This document shows positions 8,369 to 16,734 of a DNA stretch of 52,461 nt, one piece after another. Within the stretch, counting starts at the first letter, position 1; every line of letters starts with the position of its first letter. Both the position numbers and the translations under genes were made by a program. The DNA comes from Thermofilaceae archaeon (GTDB lineage: Archaea > Thermoproteota > Thermoprotei > Thermofilales > Thermofilaceae), in contig JAVYQJ010000010.1 of assembly GCA_038731975.1 (NCBI GenBank), forward strand, positions 1-52,461. Reading direction: 5' to 3'. The notes under the pieces are model-generated. The model was not told the origin of the DNA. It did not search any database and saw nothing but the letters and a program-made list of their open reading frames with translations.

Positions 8369-9454
8369 ATGACCGTGGATTCAAGGGAGAGAGTCTACAG
8401 GCTTTTGAGCTTCGAGGAGGCCGACAGGGTGGCTCTTATCGACTTCCCGTGGCCGGAGACCATCGACAGGTGGAGGGTTGAGGGTTTACCCAGAACGGCT
8501 TCGATACACAGGTTCTTCGGCTTCGACATCTACCTCGTGGGCATCGACGTCTCCCCCAAGTTCGACCCTATCGTGCTCGAGGAAGCTGATGAGTGGGTGG
8601 TTTACCGGGACTCCTACGGGGTTGTCACCAAGTCGTGGAGGGGGAGGAGTGGGACGCCGATGCCGGTCGAGCCTGCAATCAGAACTTTGGAGGACTTCAA
8701 GGAGTACATCGAACCCATGCTGGACCCCGAGCTCCCCTTCCGCGCCACGAGCAGCCGCTACCCCTTCCGGGGAGACCTGGAGAAGGCTATCAAGAGGCTC
8801 CAGCAGGAGTTCTTCGTCGCAGCCAGCATCTTCGGCCCCTTCGAGTACGTGAGGCACATCGTGGGCGAGGGGGTGAACAGCGTTCTACGCCTCGTCTACC
8901 GCGATCCGGCTATGCTCGACTACATATTCGATAGGGTCGGCAGGTTCCTAGCCCGGGTGGCTGATACGTTTGAGGAGTTAGGGGCGGATGGAGTGTGGGT
9001 ATGGGATGATCTGGCCTACAGGAGTGGCCCCTTCATCTCCCCCCAGCACTACAGGCGCTTCGTAAAGCCCCAGCACGAACGCATCCTGCACCCGTTTAGA
9101 AGGAGGAATAAGCCGGCAATCCTCCACACCGATGGTAACGTGAAGCTGCTGATACCTGAATTCATTGATGCTGGCTTCACAGCCCTTCAACCCTTGGAGG
9201 TGAAAGCCGGGATGGACGTGAGGGAGCTAAAGGAACTCTACGGCGATAAACTCGCGTTTATCGGCAACATCGACGCTCGGGTACTATCGAAGGATAAGGA
9301 GAGCATCAGGAGGGAGGTTGAGTCGAAGATTCCCATGGCCGCCAAGGGTGGGGGCTACATCGCGGGCTCTGACCACTCCGTCCCGCCAGACGTCCCACTA
9401 AGTAATTACCTCTATTTCGTCCAGCTCGTGAAAGAGGTAGGGCGCTACCACTAG
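8369..9454 (+). CDS. URO-D superfamily protein (uroporphyrinogen decarboxylase-like), paralogue 1
   Basis: About 361 residues of the URO-D/MtaA fold. It begins with the typical SRERVYRLLSFEEADRVAL, has VWVWDDLAY in the middle, ISPQHYRRFVKPQHERI, ILHTDGNV, LQPLEVKAGMD and LAFIGNIDAR. Corrinoid methyltransferases of this fold bind zinc through an HxC pair; here the place reads HTDGN, so the cysteine is absent. This suggests neither heme synthesis nor a standard MtaA-type thiol methyl transfer. Many such proteins sit in sugar-utilisation loci, as here beside GH4 and an amidohydrolase, but their reaction is unknown. ATG at 8369, or GTG at 8375 which is closer to ideal spacing from the TATA-like box at 8346-8354. 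A related gene lies at 22781-23842. Confidence 0.8.
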   Translation: MTVDSRERVYRLLSFEEADRVALIDFPWPETIDRWRVEGLPRTASIHRFFGFDIYLVGIDVSPKFDPIVLEEADEWVVYRDSYGVVTKSWRGRSGTPMPVEPAIRTLEDFKEYIEPMLDPELPFRATSSRYPFRGDLEKAIKRLQQEFFVAASIFGPFEYVRHIVGEGVNSVLRLVYRDPAMLDYIFDRVGRFLARVADTFEELGADGVWVWDDLAYRSGPFISPQHYRRFVKPQHERILHPFRRRNKPAILHTDGNVKLLIPEFIDAGFTALQPLEVKAGMDVRELKELYGDKLAFIGNIDARVLSKDKESIRREVESKIPMAAKGGGYIAGSDHSVPPDVPLSNYLYFVQLVKEVGRYH

Positions 9455-9507
9455 AATAGCTGATCGCTTCGAATGGTAAGGTGGATACGTTCAGTACGTG
9501 CATCCCC

Positions 9508-9534
9508 CATCCGGTGAAAACCATTGTCCGGATG
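9508..9534. repeat. 7-bp inverted repeat (hairpin) upstream of vapBC
   Basis: CATCCGG and CCGGATG are exact inverted copies separated by 13 bases, located between the URO-D gene and the toxin-antitoxin pair. It could be an RNA hairpin near the end of the URO-D transcript or a protein-binding site. Chance occurrence is possible. Confidence 0.35.
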
Positions 9535-9601
9535 CTAAGCGAAATGGGAGGACGCCCCCTCCTTCACTTAAGCCGTAGATGCTTCTCGGTAAACAGGCTA
9601 A

Positions 9602-9611
9602 TGTTTAAATA
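9602..9611 (+). promoter_or_regulatory. TATA-like box of vapBC
   Basis: TGTTTAAATA centred about 28 bases before the ATG at 9635. The box makes 9635 a better start than the in-frame ATG at 9617. Just before the start is a near-palindrome TGCATTATGCA (9626-9636), a possible autoregulatory operator. Confidence 0.5.
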
Positions 9612-9634
9612 GATCCATGTATCGTGCATTATGC

Positions 9635-9859
9635 ATGAAAACTATTACGATCAGCGATGAAGTCTACTACAAGCTTGTAGCGCTAAAAGGGGATCGGAGC
9701 TTCACCGAGGTGATTGACGAGCTGATAAGATCAAACGTTAAGGGTAGGATCCAGATGATTATCGCACTTTCGCGCAAAGCGGCCCCCGAGGGGCTCGAGG
9801 AGGTGGTAAGGTTGGTGAGGGAGGGCTTCAAGGCGAGGCTCGTTGAAGCTGCTCCTTGA
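9635..9859 (+). CDS. vapB: VapB-type antitoxin
   Basis: A 74-residue protein starting MKTITISDEVYYKL and continuing with SFTEVIDELIRSN. This is the ribbon-helix-helix-like DNA-binding N-terminus common in archaeal antitoxins (the DUF217/UPF0330 type). The second half is helical and charged and should wrap the toxin. Antitoxins of this kind neutralise the partner PIN ribonuclease and repress their own promoter. The gene overlaps the downstream toxin gene by 17 bases, the usual arrangement for coupled translation. Confidence 0.85.
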   Translation: MKTITISDEVYYKLVALKGDRSFTEVIDELIRSNVKGRIQMIIALSRKAAPEGLEEVVRLVREGFKARLVEAAP

Positions 9860-10271
9860 TACGTCCTTCATAATCGAGCTGAGAAGAGGTAGTAAAACCG
9901 CGGAGAGTAAGCTCAGGGAGCTTGCCGACACAGCCTCGGATGTGGGAATATCGGCTCTTTCCTTATACGAACTGCACTTGGGAGCCTCTCTGTACTTTCT
10001 AAGGACAGGGAGCACTAGTGAGCTAGCTTGGCTTGAAAGTTTCTTAAGTTGGGTCAGCGTGTACCCTGTCACTCGATCTTCGGCTGAAGCTGCGGCTCGA
10101 ATCAAAGCAGAAGCCATGACGAAGGGATTAAATCTCCCCGATATCGACCTCTTGATTGCGACATCGGCGGGCCCTGGGACGCTCCTTCTTACGTTCGACA
10201 GCGACCATGAAGCAGCTAGGCAGTACCTATCCCGCTACGACGTGAAGGTTGTGTACCTCGAGAAGCGCTAG
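9843..10271 (+). CDS. vapC: VapC toxin, PIN-domain ribonuclease
   Basis: A PIN-domain protein of 142 residues that would cut RNA when released from its antitoxin. The acidic metal-binding residues are in place: D in LLLDTSFIIEL, E in LSLYELHLG, D in LPDIDLLIA, and D in LTFDSDHE. The TTG start at 9843 lies inside the end of vapB (17-base overlap). The last 56 bases overlap the 3' end of the radical SAM gene on the other strand. RNA target unknown. Confidence 0.88.
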   Translation: MKLLLDTSFIIELRRGSKTAESKLRELADTASDVGISALSLYELHLGASLYFLRTGSTSELAWLESFLSWVSVYPVTRSSAEAAARIKAEAMTKGLNLPDIDLLIATSAGPGTLLLTFDSDHEAARQYLSRYDVKVVYLEKR

Positions 10272-11145
10272 CCTTTTTCAACGCCAAATGCGTACCATCG
10301 CATGATACGCCGCGATCGATCAGATCACGGAAGCCTTCCCTGCATGGTGAAAAGGTTAAGCCGTACTTGTGCGCATTTTCTCTTACCATTTTCATCAAAC
10401 GGTACCTGCTGCTTTTGGGCGCGTACATGTAACCGTGTATGCGCTCACCCCCTTCAACGTACATACCCCTCAGCCTTGGAATCGTGTCTGGGAATGCCTC
10501 TGAAAGCCTCCTCAGACTGTCCGGCTTGGCCTTGTAAGTGCTGCTTACAACGTGCTGAGCGCCTGCAGCTGCAGCAGCCTCCAAAACCTCCCTTATCGCC
10601 TCGGGGTGATCGTTTAAGCCGGGGAGAAGAGGATCGAGTCTTACAACGACCGGTATCCCCCTTTTCGATAGCTCCTCGATCGCTCTCAGCCTCCGATCAG
10701 GCGAGGGAGCGTGCGGCTCTAACCTGGCTGCTAAGGCTCTGTCAAGGGTCGTGATCGTTATTGAGACTATGCTGGGACCCCTAGCCAGCAGGTCCGCATC
10801 CCGCACGACGAGGTCGGACTTCGTGACGATCTCAACGACGTAATCGCCCGCGATGAGCTCCAACAGCCTCCTGGTGTAGCCGTACTCCGCCTCGAGGGGT
10901 CCGTACGGGTCGCTACTGCTGGAGATGTTGATGAGAGATCCTGCTGGCACTCTTCTGAGATCCCTCGCTACCACCTTAATGAAGTCCGCTTTAGGCCTCG
11001 GCTCGAAGAACCTCCTGATGTAGCTGCTAGCGTAGCAGTAGAGGCAGCCGTGAGCACAACCTGTGTAGGGGTTTACCGTGTACTTGAAGGGGCAAGTACA
11101 CAGGCTGGTTGCGCGCCAGGGATCGAAGGGCTTCAGGTAGCTCAT
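10216..11145 (-). CDS. radical SAM protein of the SPL-like (COG1533) group
   Basis: Radical SAM enzymes cleave S-adenosylmethionine with a [4Fe-4S] cluster to start radical chemistry. The cluster motif is GCAHGCLYCYA (C-x3-C-x2-C, about residues 31-38). Further family features are NISSSSDPYGPLEAEYGYTR, VEIVTKSDLVVRD, SITITTLD, RLDPLLPG and YKAKPD. The group is often named DNA repair photolyase because of distant similarity to spore photoproduct lyase, but the true reaction of archaeal members is unknown. About 309 residues, typical length. The final 15 or so residues come from sequence that overlaps vapC and look unstructured. Start ATG at 11145; its AT box is shared with the divergent sfsA gene. 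Confidence 0.85.
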   Translation of the reverse strand: MSYLKPFDPWRATSLCTCPFKYTVNPYTGCAHGCLYCYASSYIRRFFEPRPKADFIKVVARDLRRVPAGSLINISSSSDPYGPLEAEYGYTRRLLELIAGDYVVEIVTKSDLVVRDADLLARGPSIVSITITTLDRALAARLEPHAPSPDRRLRAIEELSKRGIPVVVRLDPLLPGLNDHPEAIREVLEAAAAAGAQHVVSSTYKAKPDSLRRLSEAFPDTIPRLRGMYVEGGERIHGYMYAPKSSRYRLMKMVRENAHKYGLTFSPCREGFRDLIDRGVSCDGTHLALKKASASRGTQPSRRSGIGTA

Positions 11146-11167
11146 CTCTAACTATCTGAGCAGCAGA

Positions 11168-11178
11168 GGTTTTAAGTG
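11168..11178. promoter_or_regulatory. AT box shared by divergent promoters of the radical SAM gene and sfsA
   Basis: GTTTTAAGTG is the only AT-rich element between the start codons at 11145 (minus) and 11199 (plus), which are 53 bases apart. It is centred about 27 bases from the first and 26 from the second, the right TATA-to-start spacing for both leaderless genes. One TBP site may serve both directions. Confidence 0.5.
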
Positions 11179-11198
11179 CGTAGCTTCGCTGTACCACA

Positions 11199-11891
11199 GT
11201 GCTGCTCGATTTACCCCCAGCAGTGGAGGGAAGGATCATTAGAAGGGTGAACAGGTTCGTAGTGGAAGTGGTTGTAGGAGGGCTTGTTGAACGGGCGTAC
11301 ATCAACAACACCGGTCGGCTGTCCGAACTTCTAGTAACGGGGAGGAAGTGCTACTGCCTGCCTAAAAGCGGGGGTTTGACAAGCCTGAGGTTGATCGCCG
11401 TCGACGACGGAGTTGGAGCGGCTCTCATCGACACGGCGATTCAGATGAAGGCCTTCGAAAAGGCCCTTCAAGCGAGAGCGCTGCCGTGGGCCCCCTGCAG
11501 CATTATCTCTAGGAACCCGAGGCTGGGGCGTTCTGTTCTAGACTACCTCCTGGACTGCCGCGGCGAACCGGTATACGTCGAGCTTAAGAGCGCGGTGCTC
11601 CGAGACGGTTTTTACGCAGCCTACCCCGACTGTCCAACGGCGCGGGGGAGGAGGCACGTGATCGAGCTGGCAGAGTACGCTGAGAGGGGCGGCAAGTCGC
11701 TCATCGTCTTTATCGCGGCTCTGCGGGGGGTGAGAGCGTTTAGACCCTACGAGAAGGGCGACCCTGAGATGCCGAATCTGTTGAGGAGAGCCGCGTCCGC
11801 TGGTGTCGAGATCAGGGCATTATCAATGCACTACGATCCCGCTTCCTCCCTCGTCGTGCTCGACAACCCGGATCTGCCAGTGATCCTCTAG
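11199..11891 (+). CDS. sfsA: SfsA family protein
   Basis: SfsA proteins (sugar fermentation stimulation protein A) have an OB-like N-terminal part and a restriction-nuclease-like C-terminal core; in E. coli overproduction affects maltose metabolism, but the biochemical role is unsettled. This 230-residue protein has the family pattern: FVVEVVVGG, AYINNTGRLSELL, then PVYVELKSAVLRDG (nuclease-like D/E-x-K), YPDCPTARGRRHVIEL and FIAALRGVRAFRP. Length is normal. The GTG at 11199 has a TATA-like box about 26 bases upstream, shared with the divergent radical SAM gene. Confidence 0.9.
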   Translation: MLLDLPPAVEGRIIRRVNRFVVEVVVGGLVERAYINNTGRLSELLVTGRKCYCLPKSGGLTSLRLIAVDDGVGAALIDTAIQMKAFEKALQARALPWAPCSIISRNPRLGRSVLDYLLDCRGEPVYVELKSAVLRDGFYAAYPDCPTARGRRHVIELAEYAERGGKSLIVFIAALRGVRAFRPYEKGDPEMPNLLRRAASAGVEIRALSMHYDPASSLVVLDNPDLPVIL

Positions 11892-11984
11892 CTCTGCTGT
11901 GGTACATAGGTTTAGCAAGAACTAGATAACAAATGCTGAAAAGGGCTCTCAATGCAACCCGAAAAATGCGAGGATCATGCTAAA

Positions 11985-11994
11985 AATTTATAAG
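11985..11994 (+). promoter_or_regulatory. TATA-like box of the ECF S-component gene
   Basis: AATTTATAAG about 25 bases before the GTG at 12015. Confidence 0.55.
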
Positions 11995-12014
11995 TGAGGC
12001 ATCGGTAGGCCTGT

Positions 12015-12890
12015 GTGAACGCCACATCGGGAACCGTTGTTAAACCTACTTCTGGCGGGGGAGCGAAGGTTTTGATGATCATAGCCGTCCTGGCCGGTGT
12101 ACTGCTGGCCGCAGCACTGATTTACGCGTTCTGGCTAGCACTCCAGGAGAGCCCCGACAACCCGTGGGCTGCTTTCGTGGTCTCGCAGCTGTTCTTAGGC
12201 TACCACAGTGCCGTATTCGCTGTGGGGGCTATCGTGTGGGTGCTCGGTACAGCGATCTTCGCTCTCGAGCTCTACGGTCTCACGCCGACTAGGCAAGGTC
12301 TGAAGCGCTCAGGCATGGGGATAGCAAGCTGGAGCGTCCTCGACGTAGCCCTAGCAGCGCTGAGCGCGGCAGTCTACGGTGGACTTCTCACTGCCACGGC
12401 ACCCATAGTTCTGGTTCCTGGTTTCACGTGGCTTAGGCCAGCAAACGCCCTAGCACCCCTCTTCGGAATGTTCTTCGGGATCCCAGGCTGCGTTGGCGTT
12501 GCCTTCGGAAACCTCCTCGCCGACATCTTCGGAGGCTTCTTCGGCGTAGGCTCCTTCGGCGGTTTCATCGGGAACTTCCTAATCGCCTATCTCCCCTACA
12601 AGCTGGTGCGGGATCACAGCTTCTCCACCGCAACGTCCATCGGCGAGTTCTACGTCTGGGGCGTTATAACACAAGCCTTCGTCAGCGCGATCTACATATG
12701 CTGGTGGCTTGACGTGGCTCAGACGCTCGTCGGGCTCCCCCTCTTCGTGATCTGGGGCATCATAGCGCCCATCATCCTCACCAATAACATCGTCGTCAAC
12801 GCCGTGCTATCGCCAGTGCTGGGAAGAGTCCTATACCCCCTGATCAAGGGTAGGGGGCTTTACTGGAAAGACCGGGTGAGAACAACCTAG
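12015..12890 (+). CDS. ECF transporter S component, substrate unknown
   Basis: A 291-residue membrane protein with hydrophobic segments beginning at about residue 18. The central segment, with PGFTWLRPANALAPLFG and then GVAFGNLLADIFGGFFG, resembles QueT-like and related S components of energy-coupling-factor (ECF) transporters. It would bind a vitamin, metal or queuosine-type micronutrient and hand it to the EcfT/EcfA module encoded directly downstream. It carries an extra N-terminal soluble tail (about 17 residues, T/S/G rich) and is longer than common S components (about 180-200). GTG start with a TATA-like box about 25 bases upstream. A U-rich tract after its stop may separate it from the downstream genes, so it may be expressed independently. 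Confidence 0.7.
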   Translation: MNATSGTVVKPTSGGGAKVLMIIAVLAGVLLAAALIYAFWLALQESPDNPWAAFVVSQLFLGYHSAVFAVGAIVWVLGTAIFALELYGLTPTRQGLKRSGMGIASWSVLDVALAALSAAVYGGLLTATAPIVLVPGFTWLRPANALAPLFGMFFGIPGCVGVAFGNLLADIFGGFFGVGSFGGFIGNFLIAYLPYKLVRDHSFSTATSIGEFYVWGVITQAFVSAIYICWWLDVAQTLVGLPLFVIWGIIAPIILTNNIVVNAVLSPVLGRVLYPLIKGRGLYWKDRVRTT

Positions 12891-12909
12891 ACCGAAACAT
12901 AAAACCCCC

Positions 12910-12920
12910 TTTTTCTCTCT
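12910..12920 (+). terminator. possible pyrimidine-rich terminator after the S-component gene
   Basis: TTTTTCTCTCT, 20-30 bases after the stop at 12890, preceded by CCCCC. Archaeal termination needs only a U-rich run. An AT stretch at 12897-12904 could instead be the promoter of ecfT. Confidence 0.3.
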
Positions 12921-12939
12921 AGCAGCACCGTGATGCTGT

Positions 12940-13710
12940 ATGTCCTCTGGGCTTTACATCGAGAAGAGGACGTTCTTTCATAGCTTAGACCCTAGAGCGA
13001 AGCTGATCTGGGCTCTTCTCGTGCTCGCGGCTAGCGCGGCTGCCCAGTACAACGGCTTGAAGAGTCTTCCCGTCTTCGCTTCGACGTTGGCAGCTCTGAG
13101 CCTATCTGGGCTTAGCGCCGGCTTGGCCCTCCTCCTCATCGTGAACGCCTCCGTTTTCCTGGCCGTTGTGACTCTGATCTGGGCGGGGATGTACAGCACT
13201 GAGGGTGCGTTGCTGCTGGCCTGGGGCTTCTTCCGCATCACCGATGTGGGGCTTCTCGTAGCGCTCGGTAAGTTCCTCCTCATCATGAACCCCGTCCTGG
13301 CTTTCGTAGCCTTCTTCGCATCGACGAAACCCTACCACATTACCTGGAGCTTGGAGAAGCTGGGGGTGCCCTCCAAGCTCGCGATGACCTTCACTCTAGC
13401 TCTAAACATGATGCCGCAGACGGTAAGGATCGTGAGGGAGGTAACCGAGGCTCAAATCGCCAGAGGCCTCGCCCTCGACAGCGGTGGTCTAATCCAGCGC
13501 TTGAGAAACTACGCGCCGATCATCATACCCGTGATCTCGCGTTTTATCACGGATGTATGGGATCTCAGCATGGTTCTTGCATCCAGGTACACCGGCTACG
13601 CGAGGAGGACGTACCTGTTTGAACCAAGATGGAAGCTAAGGGATACGGGCTTTATGCTAGTATCAGTACTGGTCTACGGTGGGGTGATCGTGTGGAGCAT
13701 GCTTCCGTGA
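12940..13710 (+). CDS. ecfT: ECF transporter transmembrane component EcfT
   Basis: EcfT couples the ATPases to the substrate-binding S component. The 256-residue protein begins FFHSLDPRAKLIWALLVL, the typical N-terminus of the CbiQ/EcfT family, has several membrane helices, and a cytoplasmic stretch with AQIARGLALDSG, where A-R-G is the conserved coupling motif that touches the ATPases. A second coupling helix lies around VLASRYTGYARRTY. It overlaps the next gene by four bases (GTGA). Together with the two ATPases it forms one general ECF module. Confidence 0.9.
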   Translation: MSSGLYIEKRTFFHSLDPRAKLIWALLVLAASAAAQYNGLKSLPVFASTLAALSLSGLSAGLALLLIVNASVFLAVVTLIWAGMYSTEGALLLAWGFFRITDVGLLVALGKFLLIMNPVLAFVAFFASTKPYHITWSLEKLGVPSKLAMTFTLALNMMPQTVRIVREVTEAQIARGLALDSGGLIQRLRNYAPIIIPVISRFITDVWDLSMVLASRYTGYARRTYLFEPRWKLRDTGFMLVSVLVYGGVIVWSMLP

Positions 13711-14531
13711 TCGTTAACAAGCTGAGGGCAAAGTACGCCGTCTCGAGTGAATGGATTCTGAAGGGCGTGAACCTAACCGTAGGGAGGGGGGAGATGTTAG
13801 TGCTCATGGGACCCAGCGGCTGCGGTAAGAGTACGCTGCTGTACGTGCTAGCGGGGCTTCTCCCATGGGTGATACCGGGTCAGGTGGAGGGCACCGTTGT
13901 TATCGAGGGTAGGGATGTCGTAAAAACTGGCTACAGGGGCTTGGCCGGGGTCGTTGGCATCGTGTACCAGAACCCGGAGATGCAGGTTGTGACGCGCTCG
14001 GTTTATGAGGAGCTCGCAATGACGCCTGAGAACCTAGGCCTGCCCAAGGAGGAGATCGTTCAGCGCGTGGAGTGGGTGGTCGAAGCCCTAGATTTGCGCA
14101 GGTACCTCGACAAGGATCCTCAGTCGCTCTCGGGCGGTGAAAAGCAGCTCATAGCGATAGCTAGCGCTCTAACGATGAAGCCGAGAGTGCTGCTCCTCGA
14201 CGAGCCAACTTCCATGCTGGATCATAAGGGGACGGCCATGGTTCTCGAAACCGTGGCGCAGCTGAAAAGCGAGTACGGGCTCACAATCATAGCCGCTGAG
14301 CACCGGGTGGAGTGGGCGGTTGAAGTGGCCGATAAAATAGCGATCATGCAGGATGGGCAAGTAGTCCTCGAGGGAACCCCTGACGAGGTGTACAGCATGG
14401 TGGAGGAAGTCAAGAAGTACGGCATCAGACCGCCAGGGGCCAGTGAGGTTGCTTACGAGCTTCTCAAGAGGGGCGTCCGCCTGCGGGTACCCGTCCGCCT
14501 CAAGGACGCCTTCGAGGTGTTCGCCCAATGA
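13707..14531 (+). CDS. ecfA1: ECF transporter ATP-binding protein 1
   Basis: ABC-type ATPase of about 274 residues. Walker A GPSGCGKSTLL, Q-loop YQNPEMQ, signature LSGGEKQ, Walker B VLLLDEPTSMLD and H-loop AAEHRVEW are all intact. The Q-loop followed by PEMQVVTRSVYEELAM is typical of EcfA proteins. The start is set at the GTG at 13707 that overlaps the ecfT stop; the longer frame from 13629 would overlap ecfT by 82 bases and adds no domain. It overlaps the second ATPase gene by four bases (ATGA), so ecfT-ecfA1-ecfA2 are translationally coupled. Confidence 0.92.
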   Translation: MIVNKLRAKYAVSSEWILKGVNLTVGRGEMLVLMGPSGCGKSTLLYVLAGLLPWVIPGQVEGTVVIEGRDVVKTGYRGLAGVVGIVYQNPEMQVVTRSVYEELAMTPENLGLPKEEIVQRVEWVVEALDLRRYLDKDPQSLSGGEKQLIAIASALTMKPRVLLLDEPTSMLDHKGTAMVLETVAQLKSEYGLTIIAAEHRVEWAVEVADKIAIMQDGQVVLEGTPDEVYSMVEEVKKYGIRPPGASEVAYELLKRGVRLRVPVRLKDAFEVFAQ

Positions 14532-15334
14532 TTAAGCTGGAAAACGTTCACTTCAGGTACCCCAATGGCCCCGACGCTATAAGAGGTATCACGCTAGGGA
14601 TCGGCAGGGGAGAGTTCATCGGGATTATCGGGCATTCGGGCGCTGGTAAGACGACACTGGCGAAGCTCATAGCCGGCCTCTTGAAACCGACTCAGGGGCG
14701 TGTTCTCATCGACGGCCTCGATACGCGGCGCGTGCCTGCCTCGACCCTCGCTAGAAAGGTCGGTTATGTTTTCCAGAATCCAGAGATGATGATTTTCTCG
14801 GCCACAATCTATGACGAGGTCGCTTTCGCTCTCAGGAACATGGGCCTGCCCAACGATGAGGTAACAATGAGGGTTCAGGAAGCGTTGAAGGTCGTTGACC
14901 TGAACAAGCCCCTTGATCACTCGCCGCACACCTTGAGCTTCGGCGAGAAGCGCAGACTGGCAATCGCCTGCATTCTCGCGATGAAGCCTGAAGTATTGAT
15001 ACTCGATGAGCCGACGACAGGCCTTGACTACTCTAGGAGTATAGCGCTCTTCGAGGCTCTTTCCCAACTCCACAAGTCGGGGAGGACGGTAATAGTGATC
15101 ACGCACGATACGGATCTGCTAGCTCGTTTCGCCTCGCGAATCCTGGTCTTGAGGGAGGGGGTCGTTGTTAGCGATTCGGCGGCTGAGGATGTGCTTAGCG
15201 ACGTCGAGTTCCTCAAGTCTCAGGGGTTCATTCCCACGCAGCTTCAATTTCTCGCTTCGAAGCTGAGGGTCGGGCGCCCGACGGTAGAAGCTGTAGCTGA
15301 GGCCATCGTCAGCCGTTTCAAGGTAAGGGTATAA
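14528..15334 (+). CDS. ecfA2: ECF transporter ATP-binding protein 2
   Basis: Second ABC ATPase of the module, 268 residues. Walker A GHSGAGKTTLAK, Q-loop FQNPEMMIFSATIYDEVAFAL, Walker B VLILDEPTTGLD and H-loop VITHDTDLL are normal. The signature reads LSFGEKRR, where the second glycine position of LSGGQ-type signatures is phenylalanine, which may make the two ATP sites of the heterodimer unequal. The C-terminal 50 residues form the usual EcfA tail. Overlaps ecfA1 by four bases and is followed 25 bases later by the methyltransferase gene. Confidence 0.92.
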   Translation: MIKLENVHFRYPNGPDAIRGITLGIGRGEFIGIIGHSGAGKTTLAKLIAGLLKPTQGRVLIDGLDTRRVPASTLARKVGYVFQNPEMMIFSATIYDEVAFALRNMGLPNDEVTMRVQEALKVVDLNKPLDHSPHTLSFGEKRRLAIACILAMKPEVLILDEPTTGLDYSRSIALFEALSQLHKSGRTVIVITHDTDLLARFASRILVLREGVVVSDSAAEDVLSDVEFLKSQGFIPTQLQFLASKLRVGRPTVEAVAEAIVSRFKVRV

Positions 15335-15359
15335 ACTCCAAGCCCGAAGCAGATCCGCT

Positions 15360-16664
15360 GTGAGAAAGGTTGGTGGCCCACACCCGATAGAGGCGATCGT
15401 CGCGGAGGTAATAGCGACCACTGAGACGAGGAGGGAGAGCTTGAGAGCGGTCATGGAGGAGTACTTCAAGAGGAGACCGTACCTCTCTGACGCTAAAGGC
15501 TTAGCGAGAGCCTACGCCGCAGGCGTCCTTCGCACTTACAGGCTGCTCGACGAGATTGCCCGCCAGCTGCTCGGCGTCGAGCCAAGCCACATGAAGCCGT
15601 TCGAGAGGAACCTGCTGCGCGCTCTTCTATACGAGGCAAAGTTCAGGCCTGCGAGCCCGAGCAGAGTTGCCGGCTTAGCAGCGCGCTTCGGCTTACCCCT
15701 AGGGCCGAGCGACGTATCGAGGGTTAGGGAGGTCGAACCCGAAGATCTAGCGCGAGGAAGGGGCGAAATCGCCTCGCTGGCTCTCGTGTACTCCCAGCCG
15801 GAATGGGTCGTCGAGTACCTCGTGAAACTGCTGGGGAAGCGCGAAGCCGAGCTGCTGCTGAAGGCCTTCAACAGGAACCCCGTTGTGTGGCTGCGCGCCA
15901 ACACGCTGAAGATTAGGGTGGAGGAGCTCGTGAAGCGTCTTTCGAGAAGAGGGCTTGTAACCGAAATCGATAGAGATCTACCCTTCATGCTCAAGGTGGT
16001 AAAAGGGAGTGTAAGCCCCTCCCGAGTACCGGAGCACGCGAGCGGCCTCTTCTACGTTCAGGACAAGGCGTCAGCTCTCGCCGTCTATGCCCTGGGAGGC
16101 TCAGAGCAGGCCGTCGATCTAACTGCGGCACCCGGTGGCAAGGCAAGCCTCTACCACCAATTGTACGGCGCTGAAGTTCTGGCTCTCGATCTCCGCGCGA
16201 AGAGGCTCGCCGTGATGAAGGGGCTCCTGGAGAGGCTCGGGGCTTGGGGAGTCTACGCTATCAACGCTGACTCCACGATGCCACCGCTCCGTGCGAAGTT
16301 CAAGCGCTTGATCGTCGACCCGGATTGCTCGAGCCTCGGAAGGCTGGGGCACAGCCCCGAGATCAGGCTGTGGATCAGGCCTGAGCACGTGATGACCTAC
16401 TCGGCTGAACAGAGGAGGCTTCTGAAAGCTGCCAGCGAGCTCCTCGAAAGGGGAGGAGAGCTCGTGTACTCCACGTGCACACTGACTCTTGAGGAGAATG
16501 AGGAGAACGTGCTCTGGGCCCAAGAAGCACTGGGGTTCGAGCTGATCGAGTTTGAGCCCTACCTGGGTTTGCCGGGAAAGCTCGGAGCAGCCAAAGCGCG
16601 AAGGCTTTACCCCCATCTTCACGAAACGGTGGGTTTCTTCCTCGCGAAGCTGAGGAAAGAGTGA
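15360..16664 (+). CDS. NSUN/RsmB-type RNA m5C methyltransferase
   Basis: These SAM-dependent enzymes methylate C5 of cytosine in rRNA or tRNA. The 434-residue protein has an N-terminal NusB/RsmB-like helical region (about 1-150), a PUA-like/RNA-contact region, then the methyltransferase core: VDLTAAPGGKASLYHQL (SAM site), EVLALDLRAKR, VDPDCSSLG (motif IV) and VYSTCTLTLEENE (motif VI with the nucleophilic cysteine). Motif IV normally has proline just before its cysteine (DxPCS); here it is aspartate (DPDCS), an unusual change. The C-terminus ends with the conserved LYPHLHETVGFFLAKL. GTG start 25 bases after ecfA2 suggests co-transcription. RNA target unknown. Confidence 0.88.
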   Translation: MRKVGGPHPIEAIVAEVIATTETRRESLRAVMEEYFKRRPYLSDAKGLARAYAAGVLRTYRLLDEIARQLLGVEPSHMKPFERNLLRALLYEAKFRPASPSRVAGLAARFGLPLGPSDVSRVREVEPEDLARGRGEIASLALVYSQPEWVVEYLVKLLGKREAELLLKAFNRNPVVWLRANTLKIRVEELVKRLSRRGLVTEIDRDLPFMLKVVKGSVSPSRVPEHASGLFYVQDKASALAVYALGGSEQAVDLTAAPGGKASLYHQLYGAEVLALDLRAKRLAVMKGLLERLGAWGVYAINADSTMPPLRAKFKRLIVDPDCSSLGRLGHSPEIRLWIRPEHVMTYSAEQRRLLKAASELLERGGELVYSTCTLTLEENEENVLWAQEALGFELIEFEPYLGLPGKLGAAKARRLYPHLHETVGFFLAKLRKE

Positions 16665-16734
16665 AGCAAAACTGTTCGTATGCATTGAAGTGTTTAAACA
16701 GCAACCTCAAAAATACCGACTGGAGGGACGGCCG

